A program made the position numbers and the translations under genes. A stretch of DNA of 64,000 nucleotides from an uncultured Flavobacteriales bacterium (GTDB lineage: Bacteria > Bacteroidota > Bacteroidia > CAIKAF01), in NCBI GenBank assembly GCA_903825395.1, contig CAIKAF010000019.1:78668-142667 (forward strand). The letters are read 5' to 3'. This document shows, one piece after another, positions 1 through 8,889 of the stretch (position 1 is the stretch's first letter; every line of letters starts with the position of its first letter). The notes under the pieces were generated by a model. That model worked only from the letters and a program-made list of their open reading frames with translations. It did not search any database and had not been told where the DNA came from.

Positions 1-1
1 C

Positions 2-1840
2 AATTCCCTTGAGGTTTTTGTGGTCGATAACCATTCCGTAGATGATTCTATGGAAATGTGCCAACAGCTTTTCCCTTGGGTACATCGCATTGAACTGAAT
101 GAAAATATAGGGTTTTCAAGGGGCAATAATTTGGCCATTCGGAAGGCAAAGGGTCAATACATTCTTTTGCTGAATCCAGATACAGTCGTTGAGCGCGATA
201 CCTTTATTTCGACTGTCGAGTTCATGGATTTAAATGCCGAATGCGGTGGCTTAGGGGTTCGCATGGTAGATGGCTCTGGCCGGTTTTTGCCGGAAAGCAA
301 ACGCGGATTGCCCACCCCTGCTGTTGCCTTTTATAAAATGTTTGGTTTGGCTACCATCTTCCCTCGGTCAAAACGGTTTGGAAAATACCATTTGGGCTAT
401 TTGCCCCCCGACCAAATCCACGAGGTAGATGTGTTGTCTGGTGCGTTCATGATGTTGCGCTCAACCACACTCGATAAGGTAGGTTTGTTGGATGAGACCT
501 TTTTTATGTATGGGGAAGACATTGACCTGAGTTACCGCATACAACAAGGTGGTTGGAAAAATTTTTATTTCCCCGACACAACAATCATTCATTACAAAGG
601 CGAAAGCACCAAAAAACGCTCTGTGAATTATGTGGTGGTCTTTTATAAGGCCATGGTCATTTTTGCAGAAAAACATTTCTCTCAAGGCAATGCCGGAGTT
701 TTTCGCACCCTAATACATGTTGCCATTGTGTTTAGAGCATCTCTGGCCTTGGTTCGTAGGGCCGTAGAATGGTTGTGGATGCCTTTAATCGACGTGGTAG
801 CCTTGACAGGACTTTTTTTATGCTTCTCTCGAATTTGGGCCCGTCTGGTTACCTATCCCAAGGGGGGCCACTATCCTGATTTGGTTGACTTTTTTATAAG
901 TCCAGGAATTGCCCTTGTTTTTGTTTTGATGATTGGATTAAATGGAGGGTATCGAAAGCCCTTTAAATGGGTTCCTTGGATTCGAGGTGCTGCCTATGGA
1001 ATGGGCTTGGTTTTACTGTTGTACGGGTTGCTCCCAGAATCCTTGAGGTTTGGAAGATCATTGGTCCTACTCGGTGCTGCAACTTCTATGGCGGGATTGA
1101 CCTTATTGAGAGGAAGCTTAGGTCGGTTTTTTCCAAAAGGACCTTGGGGTGGAACCCGCCCTAAAATGAAACATGTACTTTTGATTGGCTCTACAAAAGA
1201 AGAAAATCGAATTTTACCCCTGCTGTCAGCATCCGGGCAAAATATCAATTACGTAGGACGGATCGATGCACAAGGAGAAGTTACTCAATTGGGAAGCCTT
1301 GCCGATGCTGAAGAAATTTTAGAAATAAAGAAAATTGATGAAGTGATTTTTTGCGCTGCAGACCTGGCCGCCACCTCAATTATTAGTAATATGACGGCTT
1401 GGGAGTCCAAGAACATTGAATTTAAAATTGCCCCTCCCAACAGTGCCTTTATTATTGGAAGTCAAAGCATTCATAGCCCTGGAGAGTGGTACTTAGAGCA
1501 AATCAGTACCTTGGCGCAACCTGCAGTTCGCCGTCAAAAACGCATGTTTGATGTAGCCATATGCTTGATTTTCCCACTCTTAGGTCTGATTCTTCCAGGA
1601 AAGCTTGGCAAACGAAAAATGCTTCAACATTGGGCGCCGGTGTTGGTTGGTCGAAAAACCTGGGTAGGTTATGCTCCAAATGAATCTCAAGAGGGATTGC
1701 CGCCTTTGCCGCCATCTGTATTTGGACCGGGAGGACCAGAACAAGCGGCAGGTGCAGATTATGTTAAAGACCTAAATATACTGTATGCCCGAAATTATTC
1801 GGTGGCTTACGATTGGAAAGTGTTAATGGATTCATGGTAA
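2..1840 (+). CDS. Family 2 glycosyltransferase with C-terminal membrane and Rossmann-like parts (5' end outside window)
   Basis: The frame is open from base 2, and the product begins mid-domain (NSLEVFVVDN), so the true start lies upstream of the window. Roughly the first 230 residues are a GT-A fold resembling the rhamnosyltransferase (WbbL-like) branch of GT2: NENIGFSRGNN, the NPDT metal/nucleotide site, and the acceptor region GAFMML...MYGEDIDLSYR. Hydrophobic segments follow at about residues 240-370, then a nucleotide-binding-like stretch (HVLLIGSTKEENRIL) and a tail with KRMFDVAICLIFPLLG that resembles the entry of polyprenyl sugar transferases but lacks their catalytic end. It probably adds a sugar to a surface polysaccharide at the inner membrane. 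Donor and acceptor cannot be told from sequence. The GT2 call is firm; the role of the C-terminal half is inference. Confidence 0.85.
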   Translation, partial: NSLEVFVVDNHSVDDSMEMCQQLFPWVHRIELNENIGFSRGNNLAIRKAKGQYILLLNPDTVVERDTFISTVEFMDLNAECGGLGVRMVDGSGRFLPESKRGLPTPAVAFYKMFGLATIFPRSKRFGKYHLGYLPPDQIHEVDVLSGAFMMLRSTTLDKVGLLDETFFMYGEDIDLSYRIQQGGWKNFYFPDTTIIHYKGESTKKRSVNYVVVFYKAMVIFAEKHFSQGNAGVFRTLIHVAIVFRASLALVRRAVEWLWMPLIDVVALTGLFLCFSRIWARLVTYPKGGHYPDLVDFFISPGIALVFVLMIGLNGGYRKPFKWVPWIRGAAYGMGLVLLLYGLLPESLRFGRSLVLLGAATSMAGLTLLRGSLGRFFPKGPWGGTRPKMKHVLLIGSTKEENRILPLLSASGQNINYVGRIDAQGEVTQLGSLADAEEILEIKKIDEVIFCAADLAATSIISNMTAWESKNIEFKIAPPNSAFIIGSQSIHSPGEWYLEQISTLAQPAVRRQKRMFDVAICLIFPLLGLILPGKLGKRKMLQHWAPVLVGRKTWVGYAPNESQEGLPPLPPSVFGPGGPEQAAGADYVKDLNILYARNYSVAYDWKVLMDSW

Positions 1841-2031
1841 TGATAGCGAATGAATGCCCTAGTATGAGCAGAGGGCAGAAGAACCACAGCGGACTTTTTG
1901 CTGTTGTTGTTCGCTTCTTAAACTCCCCCAACTGCATCTTAAAAGTCAATAGTTAGACTTTAATCATTAAAATCCAATTTTATAGCTTGGGAATCTGTTG
2001 AATTCCAGTACTTTTATGCATATTTGAAGCT

Positions 2032-4590
2032 ATGAGAAATCTATTTGCTCTTGCACTTATCTTCCCACTGGGAGGATTGCTATTGACAACTCGAGCCCAA
2101 CAATCTTGTTACCAAAATCCGTCCTTAGAAGGGCCCTCACAAGCTCACGTTGTCCCGGCGCCTTGGCAAGCATGTTATGGTTCTCCAGATACTCAACCTG
2201 GGCAGTGGGGCTTTACACAACCCCCCTCAAATGGCACCAGCTATGTTAGCGCTTTACACGATGGGTACAACCCAAATGGATATGCAGAAGGCATGACTCA
2301 GTTGTTGACCCCCTGTTTGGTGGCAGGTCAAACCTACACGATTTCAGTTGACTTAGCCCATTCGCCCATCTACAATACTGCCTCCCCGGGCGATTGCCCC
2401 AGCTCCCTGGCCATTTACGGCGGCAACAATGCCTGCGGTATTGCCGAGACATTGTATACCTCAGGACCAATTACACACACCAATTGGCAGACCTACAATA
2501 TCACCTTTACCCCAAGCCAAAATTATTGCTACATCAGCTTTGCTCCATACCATGTTCAATATTGTTCAGGATACATCAACATTATGATTGACAATTTTTC
2601 ATGTGTTGAAAATGTGGCAATAGCAACTACGGCAACTCCGGTTTCATGTGCCGGCAATTGCGATGGTTCAGTAACAGCAACACCAAATACAGGTGTGCCG
2701 CCTTTTACTTACCTCTGGACACCAGGAAATTATACCACTCAAACGGTGAATAATTTGTGTGCTGGTACTTACCAAGTGTTGGTGACCGATTCCAATGGAT
2801 CCACAGCCACTTCATCAGTAGATGTTCTTAGCCCACAACCAATTACGGCCAGTTTTCAAACCATAAATCCATTGTGCAGTGGCCTTCCCAGTGGTAGCGC
2901 TCAGGTTTCAGGAAATGGAGGAAATGGCATTTATTCCTACAGCTGGTCGCCCGGTGGTTTAACAGGGCCCTATATCGCTGGCTTAACAGCAGGTACCTAC
3001 ATCGTTACTGTGACCGATACCAATGGATGTACGGGAACAGATAGTGTAATTATTAATGCCCCTGCGCCCATTAACATCTCAGCACCTCAAATTACTCCCA
3101 TTTCCTGTTTTGGAAATACCAACGGAGGAATAAGCTTCAATCTGTCCGGAGGAACAGGGAATTTGGTGTCCAGCTGGAATCCCAATATCGGTACAGGGAC
3201 ACAAGTTCAAAACCTAGGACCAGGAACCTATATTTTATCCGTGGTAGATGACAATGGATGTACCGCAGCCGATACTGTTGTTTTAATTGAGCCTGCTGTA
3301 CTTCAGCACAGTATGCAAAATACGCAGGTGTTGTGTCATGACTCAGCCAATGGCTCAGCAACAGTTGCGCCTCAAGGAGGAACGGCCCCCTATCAATTTG
3401 TCTGGTCAAACGGTCAATCAACTGGCTCAATTTCGGGTCTAGATACGGGTTACTATGCGGTTGTTATTACAGATGCAAACGGTTGTACCGATACGGGTTT
3501 AGTGGCCATAACTCAACCACCGCCTCTGGAAATTAGCCTTCAAATCATTGACTCCATTTGTCAAGGTACCTCAATGAATTTGACTACTCAGCTACTTTCT
3601 TCTGGGGCAGGCGGAGTCAGTTATGTTTGGCACAATGGTCAAGGCGCCCCCTCCATTCAACCCATAGCTACTGCATCCGGACCAACGCCAATTTGGGTTA
3701 ATGTTACTGATGCAAATGGTTGTACATTTAGAATTGACACCCTTGTGCAGGTGGGCAGTTTACCACAAATGCAATTAACGGTTCCAGATTTTTGTGCAGA
3801 ACAAGCTCAATCCTTCAATTATCAGTTGGTTAACCCTCATGGTCAGGTTCTTCAGCACCTGTTTGAAATGGATAGAAATGGAGTTCCTTTCATCGGCCCT
3901 GTGGATACCCTAAATCCTACATTTCAATTCAATCAACCAGGTCAGTACACCTATACAGTTGAAGTGGAAACTGATTTTGGCTGCAGTACAACAATTCAGG
4001 GAAACTTTGAGGTATTCCCTTTGCCAACAGCTTCCTTTTCAACCGATCCTTTTTGTTTTTATGAGGTTACCCTGATCAATACCTCAACAGGAGGTTCCGG
4101 GACGTTGACCCCTACTTGGACTGTTCCAGGTTGGAATGGAGATACATTGATTTTAAATCAAAATGAGGCTGTTCACGTATTTCCAAATGTGCTGAATGCA
4201 GATGTAACGCTGCAAATTACCGATGCAAATGGATGTAGGGATGATAGTACTCAGACAATTGATATTATCGGAGTTCCTGATCCACCAGCCATGCCAAATG
4301 TGCTAGTAATCAATCCCGAGACTAGTGGCAATGACCGCCTCGATTTTACCACATTTGCTCCCTTCTTTAATTTATGTTATGACTATACATTGCATGTGTA
4401 CAATCGCTGGGGAATTGAGGTGTTTTCTACAGTAAATTCGATAATCCAGCCAGATTTGACGTGTCAGGCTTGCTTTAAAAGTTTGAATCAAGCCGGACAA
4501 GAACTAAGCAATGGAAGTTATTTTTGGGTAATCCAAGGTTCTGAAGGGTTAGAAATGCAAGGAAGGTTCAGTATTTTTAGGCGGAATTAA
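2032..4590 (+). CDS. Secreted SprB-repeat protein with type IX secretion (type B) C-terminal domain
   Basis: The 852-residue product starts with a signal peptide (MRNLFALALIFPLGGLLLTTRAQ). An N-terminal region to about residue 195 looks like a carbohydrate-binding-type beta domain. At least four SprB-type repeats follow between about 195 and 500, each with a pattern like CxGxxDGS, PPFTYLW and LxAGTYxVxVTDxNGC. PKD-like segments come next, and the last 90 residues (YDYTLHVYNRWGIEVF ... NGSYFWVI) match the gliding-motility-associated C-terminal domain used as a T9SS type B sorting signal. The protein is therefore likely exported by the type IX system and held on or released from the cell surface, as with SprB-like adhesins. 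No catalytic motif was seen. It stands alone between glycosyltransferase genes. Confidence 0.9.
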   Translation: MRNLFALALIFPLGGLLLTTRAQQSCYQNPSLEGPSQAHVVPAPWQACYGSPDTQPGQWGFTQPPSNGTSYVSALHDGYNPNGYAEGMTQLLTPCLVAGQTYTISVDLAHSPIYNTASPGDCPSSLAIYGGNNACGIAETLYTSGPITHTNWQTYNITFTPSQNYCYISFAPYHVQYCSGYINIMIDNFSCVENVAIATTATPVSCAGNCDGSVTATPNTGVPPFTYLWTPGNYTTQTVNNLCAGTYQVLVTDSNGSTATSSVDVLSPQPITASFQTINPLCSGLPSGSAQVSGNGGNGIYSYSWSPGGLTGPYIAGLTAGTYIVTVTDTNGCTGTDSVIINAPAPINISAPQITPISCFGNTNGGISFNLSGGTGNLVSSWNPNIGTGTQVQNLGPGTYILSVVDDNGCTAADTVVLIEPAVLQHSMQNTQVLCHDSANGSATVAPQGGTAPYQFVWSNGQSTGSISGLDTGYYAVVITDANGCTDTGLVAITQPPPLEISLQIIDSICQGTSMNLTTQLLSSGAGGVSYVWHNGQGAPSIQPIATASGPTPIWVNVTDANGCTFRIDTLVQVGSLPQMQLTVPDFCAEQAQSFNYQLVNPHGQVLQHLFEMDRNGVPFIGPVDTLNPTFQFNQPGQYTYTVEVETDFGCSTTIQGNFEVFPLPTASFSTDPFCFYEVTLINTSTGGSGTLTPTWTVPGWNGDTLILNQNEAVHVFPNVLNADVTLQITDANGCRDDSTQTIDIIGVPDPPAMPNVLVINPETSGNDRLDFTTFAPFFNLCYDYTLHVYNRWGIEVFSTVNSIIQPDLTCQACFKSLNQAGQELSNGSYFWVIQGSEGLEMQGRFSIFRRN

Positions 4591-4614
4591 TCCGTTTTTG
4601 GTACGACGTTCCAC

Positions 4615-4640
4615 AAATAGGCCTCGATAGACCTATTTTA
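4615..4640 (+). terminator. Weak candidate terminator after the SprB-repeat gene
   Basis: Arms AAATAGG (4615-4621) and CCTATTT (4632-4638) form a 7-bp A/T-rich stem with a 10-nt loop and only a short T run after it. It lies 25 nt past the stop codon of the T9SS cargo gene. The stem is weak, so this is a tentative call. Confidence 0.35.
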
Positions 4641-4665
4641 GTTGCTTTTGCCCGTACTTTAAACT

Positions 4666-5700
4666 ATGACATTGCTTAGAAAGACAAATTTACCCTTACG
4701 TATTGGATTGATACGGATCAGCTCCCTTGGAGATATTATCCTAATTACACCAATAATTAGGTGCTTGTATCTTCAATTGCAAAAACCGGAATTGGTGCTA
4801 ATCACCCATCCCGATATGCTTTCCTTATTTGAACACAATCCGTATTTGCATTCTGTGATTGGATATGACCGACATGATACCGGAAAATCAGCCGCAGAGT
4901 TTTTAGGGACCATGCCAGATTTAATTATTGATTTGCAAAAAAACCTGAGAAGCCAAGCATTGACCCTGGGTGCTGGAGTTCCAATTTTGTCCTTTAAAAA
5001 GGAAAACATAAAAAAGTGGATGCTGGTAAACGCCCCTGGTTTTCATAGCAAATGCAGTCATGTGGTATCTAGGATGTTGAAGGCCTTAAGTCCTCTTAAC
5101 ATCGCTGACGATGGAGCTGGTGTAGAGCTACATTTGCCTCCTGGTGAAGGGTCTGAAGAAAATAAGGAGGCTGTCATTGCAGGAGATTATGTGGCCATCG
5201 GCATTGGCTCAGCCCACGAAACAAAAGCCTTATCGTTTGAGTTTTTAGACCGTTTTTTGGCCATTCAAACCTTACCTTGTGTTTTATTAGGCGGACCAAA
5301 TGACCGAAAAAAAGGAGAGGCGATTGAAAAAAAATACCCCAACATGGTGAGGTCAATGTGTGGAAAAACATCGCTTCTGCAAACGGCCATACTCGTTCAA
5401 AATGCCGCTCACGTTGTAACTGGCGACTCATTTATTATGCACTTGGCCGCTTGCTTTTCTAAACCAATGGATGTTGTTTGGGCCAATACGATTCCTGAAT
5501 TTGGGATGGAGCCCTACTATGGAACCAAAAGGCAATTTAGGGCCATATATCACCAAGTACATGAATTAGCATGTCGTCCATGCTCTAAAACAGGATTTAG
5601 TTCCTGCCCTAAAAGGCATCATAAATGCATGACTCAAATTGCGGCATGGATTGTGCAGGTGTCCAATAAACAAAAATACCCTGAACCCATAACATTTTAG
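4666..5700 (+). CDS. Glycosyltransferase family 9 (heptosyltransferase-like)
   Basis: The 344-residue protein has the GT9 layout. The N-terminal Rossmann half opens with RIGLIRISSLGDIILITPIIR, the conserved SxGDxxxxTP signature of ADP-heptose:LPS heptosyltransferases. The C-terminal nucleotide-sugar half holds GIGSAHETKALS, LLGGPNDRKKGEAI and TGDSFIMHLAA. A cysteine-rich tail (ACRPCSKTGFSSCPKRHHKCM), also seen in other Bacteroidota members, closes it. It probably adds a heptose or other sugar to the LPS core on the cytoplasmic face. The ATG at 4666 gives the usual length. Family membership is clear, exact sugar not known. Confidence 0.88.
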   Translation: MTLLRKTNLPLRIGLIRISSLGDIILITPIIRCLYLQLQKPELVLITHPDMLSLFEHNPYLHSVIGYDRHDTGKSAAEFLGTMPDLIIDLQKNLRSQALTLGAGVPILSFKKENIKKWMLVNAPGFHSKCSHVVSRMLKALSPLNIADDGAGVELHLPPGEGSEENKEAVIAGDYVAIGIGSAHETKALSFEFLDRFLAIQTLPCVLLGGPNDRKKGEAIEKKYPNMVRSMCGKTSLLQTAILVQNAAHVVTGDSFIMHLAACFSKPMDVVWANTIPEFGMEPYYGTKRQFRAIYHQVHELACRPCSKTGFSSCPKRHHKCMTQIAAWIVQVSNKQKYPEPITF

Positions 5701-5729
5701 TAAACTTGTACCCGAACAAAAAACGCCCT

Positions 5730-6254
5730 ATGAAAAACCGATTTCTAGTCCCATTGGTACTTTTAGGTTTATGTTTTGCAGAAGCTTTATCTTCTCAAAA
5801 AACCTATACCCTGCCTGCTGCCGAGGTTCAGGATTTAAAAGGTCAAACAGTTTCGACCTCCACATTTTCAAACGAGGGTAAGCCTGTTGTTATAAGCTTT
5901 TGGGCCACATGGTGCAAACCCTGCATTGCAGAGCTAAGCGCTATTCATGAGGAATATGAATCCTGGGTTGAGGAGACTGGGGTGAAATTAATTGCGATTT
6001 CAATTGATGACCAAAGAAATGTAGCAAAGGTTGCGCCCTTCATCAATGGCCGAGGATGGAATTATGAAGTGTATTGCGACCCCAATGGGAATTTTAAACG
6101 TGCACTATCGGTGAATACCGTTCCTCATACTTTTTTATTGGACGGAAATGGGAATATAGTTTGGCAGCATAATGCCTACAATCCTGGTGATGAAGAACAT
6201 CTTTTTGAAATGATCCAACACGTCGCAGCCGGCAAGAAAATTGAATCAAAATGA
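5730..6254 (+). CDS. TlpA/ResA-like thioredoxin-fold protein, exported
   Basis: I start it at ATG 5730 rather than the TTG at 5706, because the ATG leads straight into a signal peptide (MKNRFLVPLVLLGLCF). The 174-residue product has the redox motif WATWCKPC with cysteines at about 62 and 65, and the cis-proline region SVNTVPHTFLLDGNGNIVW. This is the TlpA-like family of periplasmic disulfide oxidoreductases. It overlaps the next gene by 4 bp (ATGA), and two exported proteins follow, so the three are probably co-transcribed and this one may act on cysteines in exported proteins. Its specific partner is unknown. Confidence 0.9.
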   Translation: MKNRFLVPLVLLGLCFAEALSSQKTYTLPAAEVQDLKGQTVSTSTFSNEGKPVVISFWATWCKPCIAELSAIHEEYESWVEETGVKLIAISIDDQRNVAKVAPFINGRGWNYEVYCDPNGNFKRALSVNTVPHTFLLDGNGNIVWQHNAYNPGDEEHLFEMIQHVAAGKKIESK

Positions 6255-7936
6255 CGAGGACATTTAATCGAGTCCTTGTTGGGATTTTGACCTTGTGGTC
6301 TTGTTTTGGACTTAAGTCGCAAACCATTACTGATTATGGAGAAATTCATGGTAATATTGGTGTAGATGCACAATATTATTTAGACGATGCGGCAATAAAT
6401 ACCCAGCCAGTCCCCGACATATTTCGCGCCAATTCCTTTCTGAATTTAGTTTATACTCGAGGTAATTTCAGAGCAGGCTTAAGGTATGAGGCGTATATGC
6501 CCAAACCCTTACTCGGTTTTCCCGTGGCATTTGAAGGTCATGGAATTCCTTTCCGATACGCTGGATACACCTTAGGTCGCTTGGATATAACGGCGGGGAA
6601 TTTTTACGAACAGTTTGGCAATGGACTTATTTTAAGGTCGTATGAAGAACGCGCCTTGGGGTTTGATAATGCTCTGGATGGCATCCGATTAAAATACCAA
6701 CCTGTTGACGGGCTAAGGCTCACCGGATTTATCGCCAGACAGCGTTTTTATTGGGATTTTAGTCCAGGAAATATTAAGGGGTTTGATGCAGAAATAACCG
6801 CTAGAGAATTACTTCCTAAATTGGATTGGAAAAAGTGGAATATCATTTTTGGCGGGAGTTTTGTCAGTCGTTATCAAGCAGGACAAGAAATACCCAATCC
6901 AGAAAATCCTGCCAATCTGCTTGAAATTCCATTAAATGTGGGAAGTTTTTCGGGCAGATTAAATTTGGGATATGGCGGTTTTCAGCTTAACGCCGAATAT
7001 GCATACAAAATCAATGACCCTAACGCATTAAATAAATTTATTTACAAACCAGGCTCGGCTGCCTATGTAAGTGCAGCCTATTCAACCAAAGGTTTGGGGA
7101 TCAGTTTGCAGGCAAAGCGGGTTGAAAACTTCGATTTTAGAAGCGACCGCAATGCTCAAGGCAATGATTTGCTCTTGAATTTCATTCCCATGCTGAACAA
7201 GCAGCATACCTATGCTTTACCCGCAAGCATTTATCCCTATGCTGTTCAGGCCAACAGCGAATTGGGCTGGCAAGCCGATGTGAATTTTACGACTCCTAAA
7301 TGGTGGAGAAAAAAATACGCAACTACGGTTAACCTAAATTTTAGCATGGTTTCTGCTCTTGATACCACTCCAACAGGTGATCGGTATGGGTATACGAGCT
7401 CTGCATTCGATTTGGGTAAACAGTACTATCTGGATGCCAATATCGAAATCCAGCAGCCATTAAGTAAAAAGATGAAATTGTCAATGATGTATATGTACTT
7501 ATGGCAAAATCAACGCTTGGTACAAGGTCAAGGTACTTCTGAAGACAATCTGATTGCCGCTCACATTGCTGTAATTGATGCTACCTGGAAGTTGGCAAAA
7601 AAGCATACCCTTCGCTTTGAACTGCAGCACTTGGCCACTCCTGCTCTTCAAAATCCACTGAACCCACTGGTGAACGGTAGCTGGGCTATGGGGCTGATAG
7701 AATATAATTTTAATCCATTGTTTTTTGCCAGTGTCATGAATCAATGGAGTTACGGAAATCCAGACGCTCAAAAACAATTGCACTATCCAACGGCCATGTT
7801 GGGTGTTACATTAAAAACAACCCGGATTGCCATTGGATATGGTCGTCAACGAGAGGGCATAATTTGCATTGGTGGAGTATGTCGGCAGGTTCCCGCTAGC
7901 AATGGGCTAACGTTTAGTCTGATGAGTAGTTTCTAA
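6251..7936 (+). CDS. DUF6029 family outer-membrane protein
   Basis: The 561-residue product begins with a signal peptide (VLVGILTLWSCFGLKSQ) and then shows alternating beta strands typical of an outer-membrane barrel. Segments such as NSFLNLVYTRGNFRAGLRYEAY, PLLGFPVAF and FYEQFGNGLILRSYEERALGFDNALDG match what I recall of the Bacteroidota family DUF6029. It ends LTFSLMSSF, with a terminal aromatic residue as in many barrels. It is translationally coupled to the thioredoxin-like gene upstream and lies 13 bp before an Omp28-type lipoprotein gene. The trio is a conserved type of neighbourhood in Bacteroidota, but its function is not established. Confidence 0.82.
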   Translation: MTRTFNRVLVGILTLWSCFGLKSQTITDYGEIHGNIGVDAQYYLDDAAINTQPVPDIFRANSFLNLVYTRGNFRAGLRYEAYMPKPLLGFPVAFEGHGIPFRYAGYTLGRLDITAGNFYEQFGNGLILRSYEERALGFDNALDGIRLKYQPVDGLRLTGFIARQRFYWDFSPGNIKGFDAEITARELLPKLDWKKWNIIFGGSFVSRYQAGQEIPNPENPANLLEIPLNVGSFSGRLNLGYGGFQLNAEYAYKINDPNALNKFIYKPGSAAYVSAAYSTKGLGISLQAKRVENFDFRSDRNAQGNDLLLNFIPMLNKQHTYALPASIYPYAVQANSELGWQADVNFTTPKWWRKKYATTVNLNFSMVSALDTTPTGDRYGYTSSAFDLGKQYYLDANIEIQQPLSKKMKLSMMYMYLWQNQRLVQGQGTSEDNLIAAHIAVIDATWKLAKKHTLRFELQHLATPALQNPLNPLVNGSWAMGLIEYNFNPLFFASVMNQWSYGNPDAQKQLHYPTAMLGVTLKTTRIAIGYGRQREGIICIGGVCRQVPASNGLTFSLMSSF

Positions 7937-7949
7937 AAATCGTTTTATC

Positions 7950-8828
7950 ATGAAGATGAATAACCTGTTGTTTTTTTTACTTCCAATTTTGATTCTGTCA
8001 ATGTCGGGCTGCGATGTTATTGAAAACCCAGACGGCCCGCCTGCTCCAGTTATTCCATTTTGTTCAGATACTCCAAGTTTTGAATCGCGTTCTACGCCCT
8101 TGGTAAAGGTTCTACTTGAAGATTATACCGGACACCGCTGTGGTAATTGCCCTTTAGCAGCGAAGGAACTTCATGACCTTCAAGAAATGTACCCCGGTCA
8201 AGTGGTTGGAATGGCCGTTCATGCTCAGGCTGCCGGGTATTTTACTGCTCCAAAAACGGGTTCAAAGTTTACCCACGATTTCAGAAATGAAGTGAGTAAT
8301 ACCTTAGATGACTTTTTTCAGGTTGCTGCTACAGGCCTACCTAAGGGAGTGATTAATCGGAAAACTGTTAATGGTGCCTATGACTTACCTCTGTCCATTT
8401 GGGGTCAAGTTCTACAGCAAGAATTGAATTTAGAACAGCGTGCAGATATTCAAATTAAATCCATTTGGGATAGCACCACATCTTCCTTGTGTGCTTTTGT
8501 TTTTGTTGAGGATATTTCAGGAAGTTTGCCCGATAGCCTGATGCTAAGTATGTATCTTACCGAAAATAATTTTGTGAACTGGCAAGCAGATTATTCCATT
8601 CCAGGTGAGGAAATTGAATTTTATGAACACAACCATATTTTGAGGGCCAGCTTAGGCCCGATTTGGGGAAAACCAGTTAAAATGAACGGGAATTCTTGCA
8701 TAATTTCCTTCAGCAAGAACTTTGAAGGTGCGTCTTGGGTAATGAGCAATTGCAATCTCGTTGCGGTACTGCAAAATGGGTTTACCCGAGAGGTTATACA
8801 GGTAGAAGAAATTATAGCACTGCCTTGA
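7950..8828 (+). CDS. Omp28-related outer-membrane lipoprotein
   Basis: The 292-residue product starts with a type II signal peptide whose lipobox is LSMSGC, so it should be lipidated. The segment VLLEDYTGHRCGNCPLAAKELHDLQ is the hallmark of the Omp28 family (a thioredoxin-like fold keeping a CxxC-type pair, CGNC). It follows the DUF6029 and TlpA-like genes closely, which suggests a shared redox or surface role. It was first described in Porphyromonas as a surface antigen; biochemical function is unknown. Confidence 0.87.
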   Translation: MKMNNLLFFLLPILILSMSGCDVIENPDGPPAPVIPFCSDTPSFESRSTPLVKVLLEDYTGHRCGNCPLAAKELHDLQEMYPGQVVGMAVHAQAAGYFTAPKTGSKFTHDFRNEVSNTLDDFFQVAATGLPKGVINRKTVNGAYDLPLSIWGQVLQQELNLEQRADIQIKSIWDSTTSSLCAFVFVEDISGSLPDSLMLSMYLTENNFVNWQADYSIPGEEIEFYEHNHILRASLGPIWGKPVKMNGNSCIISFSKNFEGASWVMSNCNLVAVLQNGFTREVIQVEEIIALP

Positions 8829-8889
8829 TGCAAAGTTCAAAGTCCATTTTTTTTTCATTTCAACCAAAATTGGTTCTATACCTCCCCGT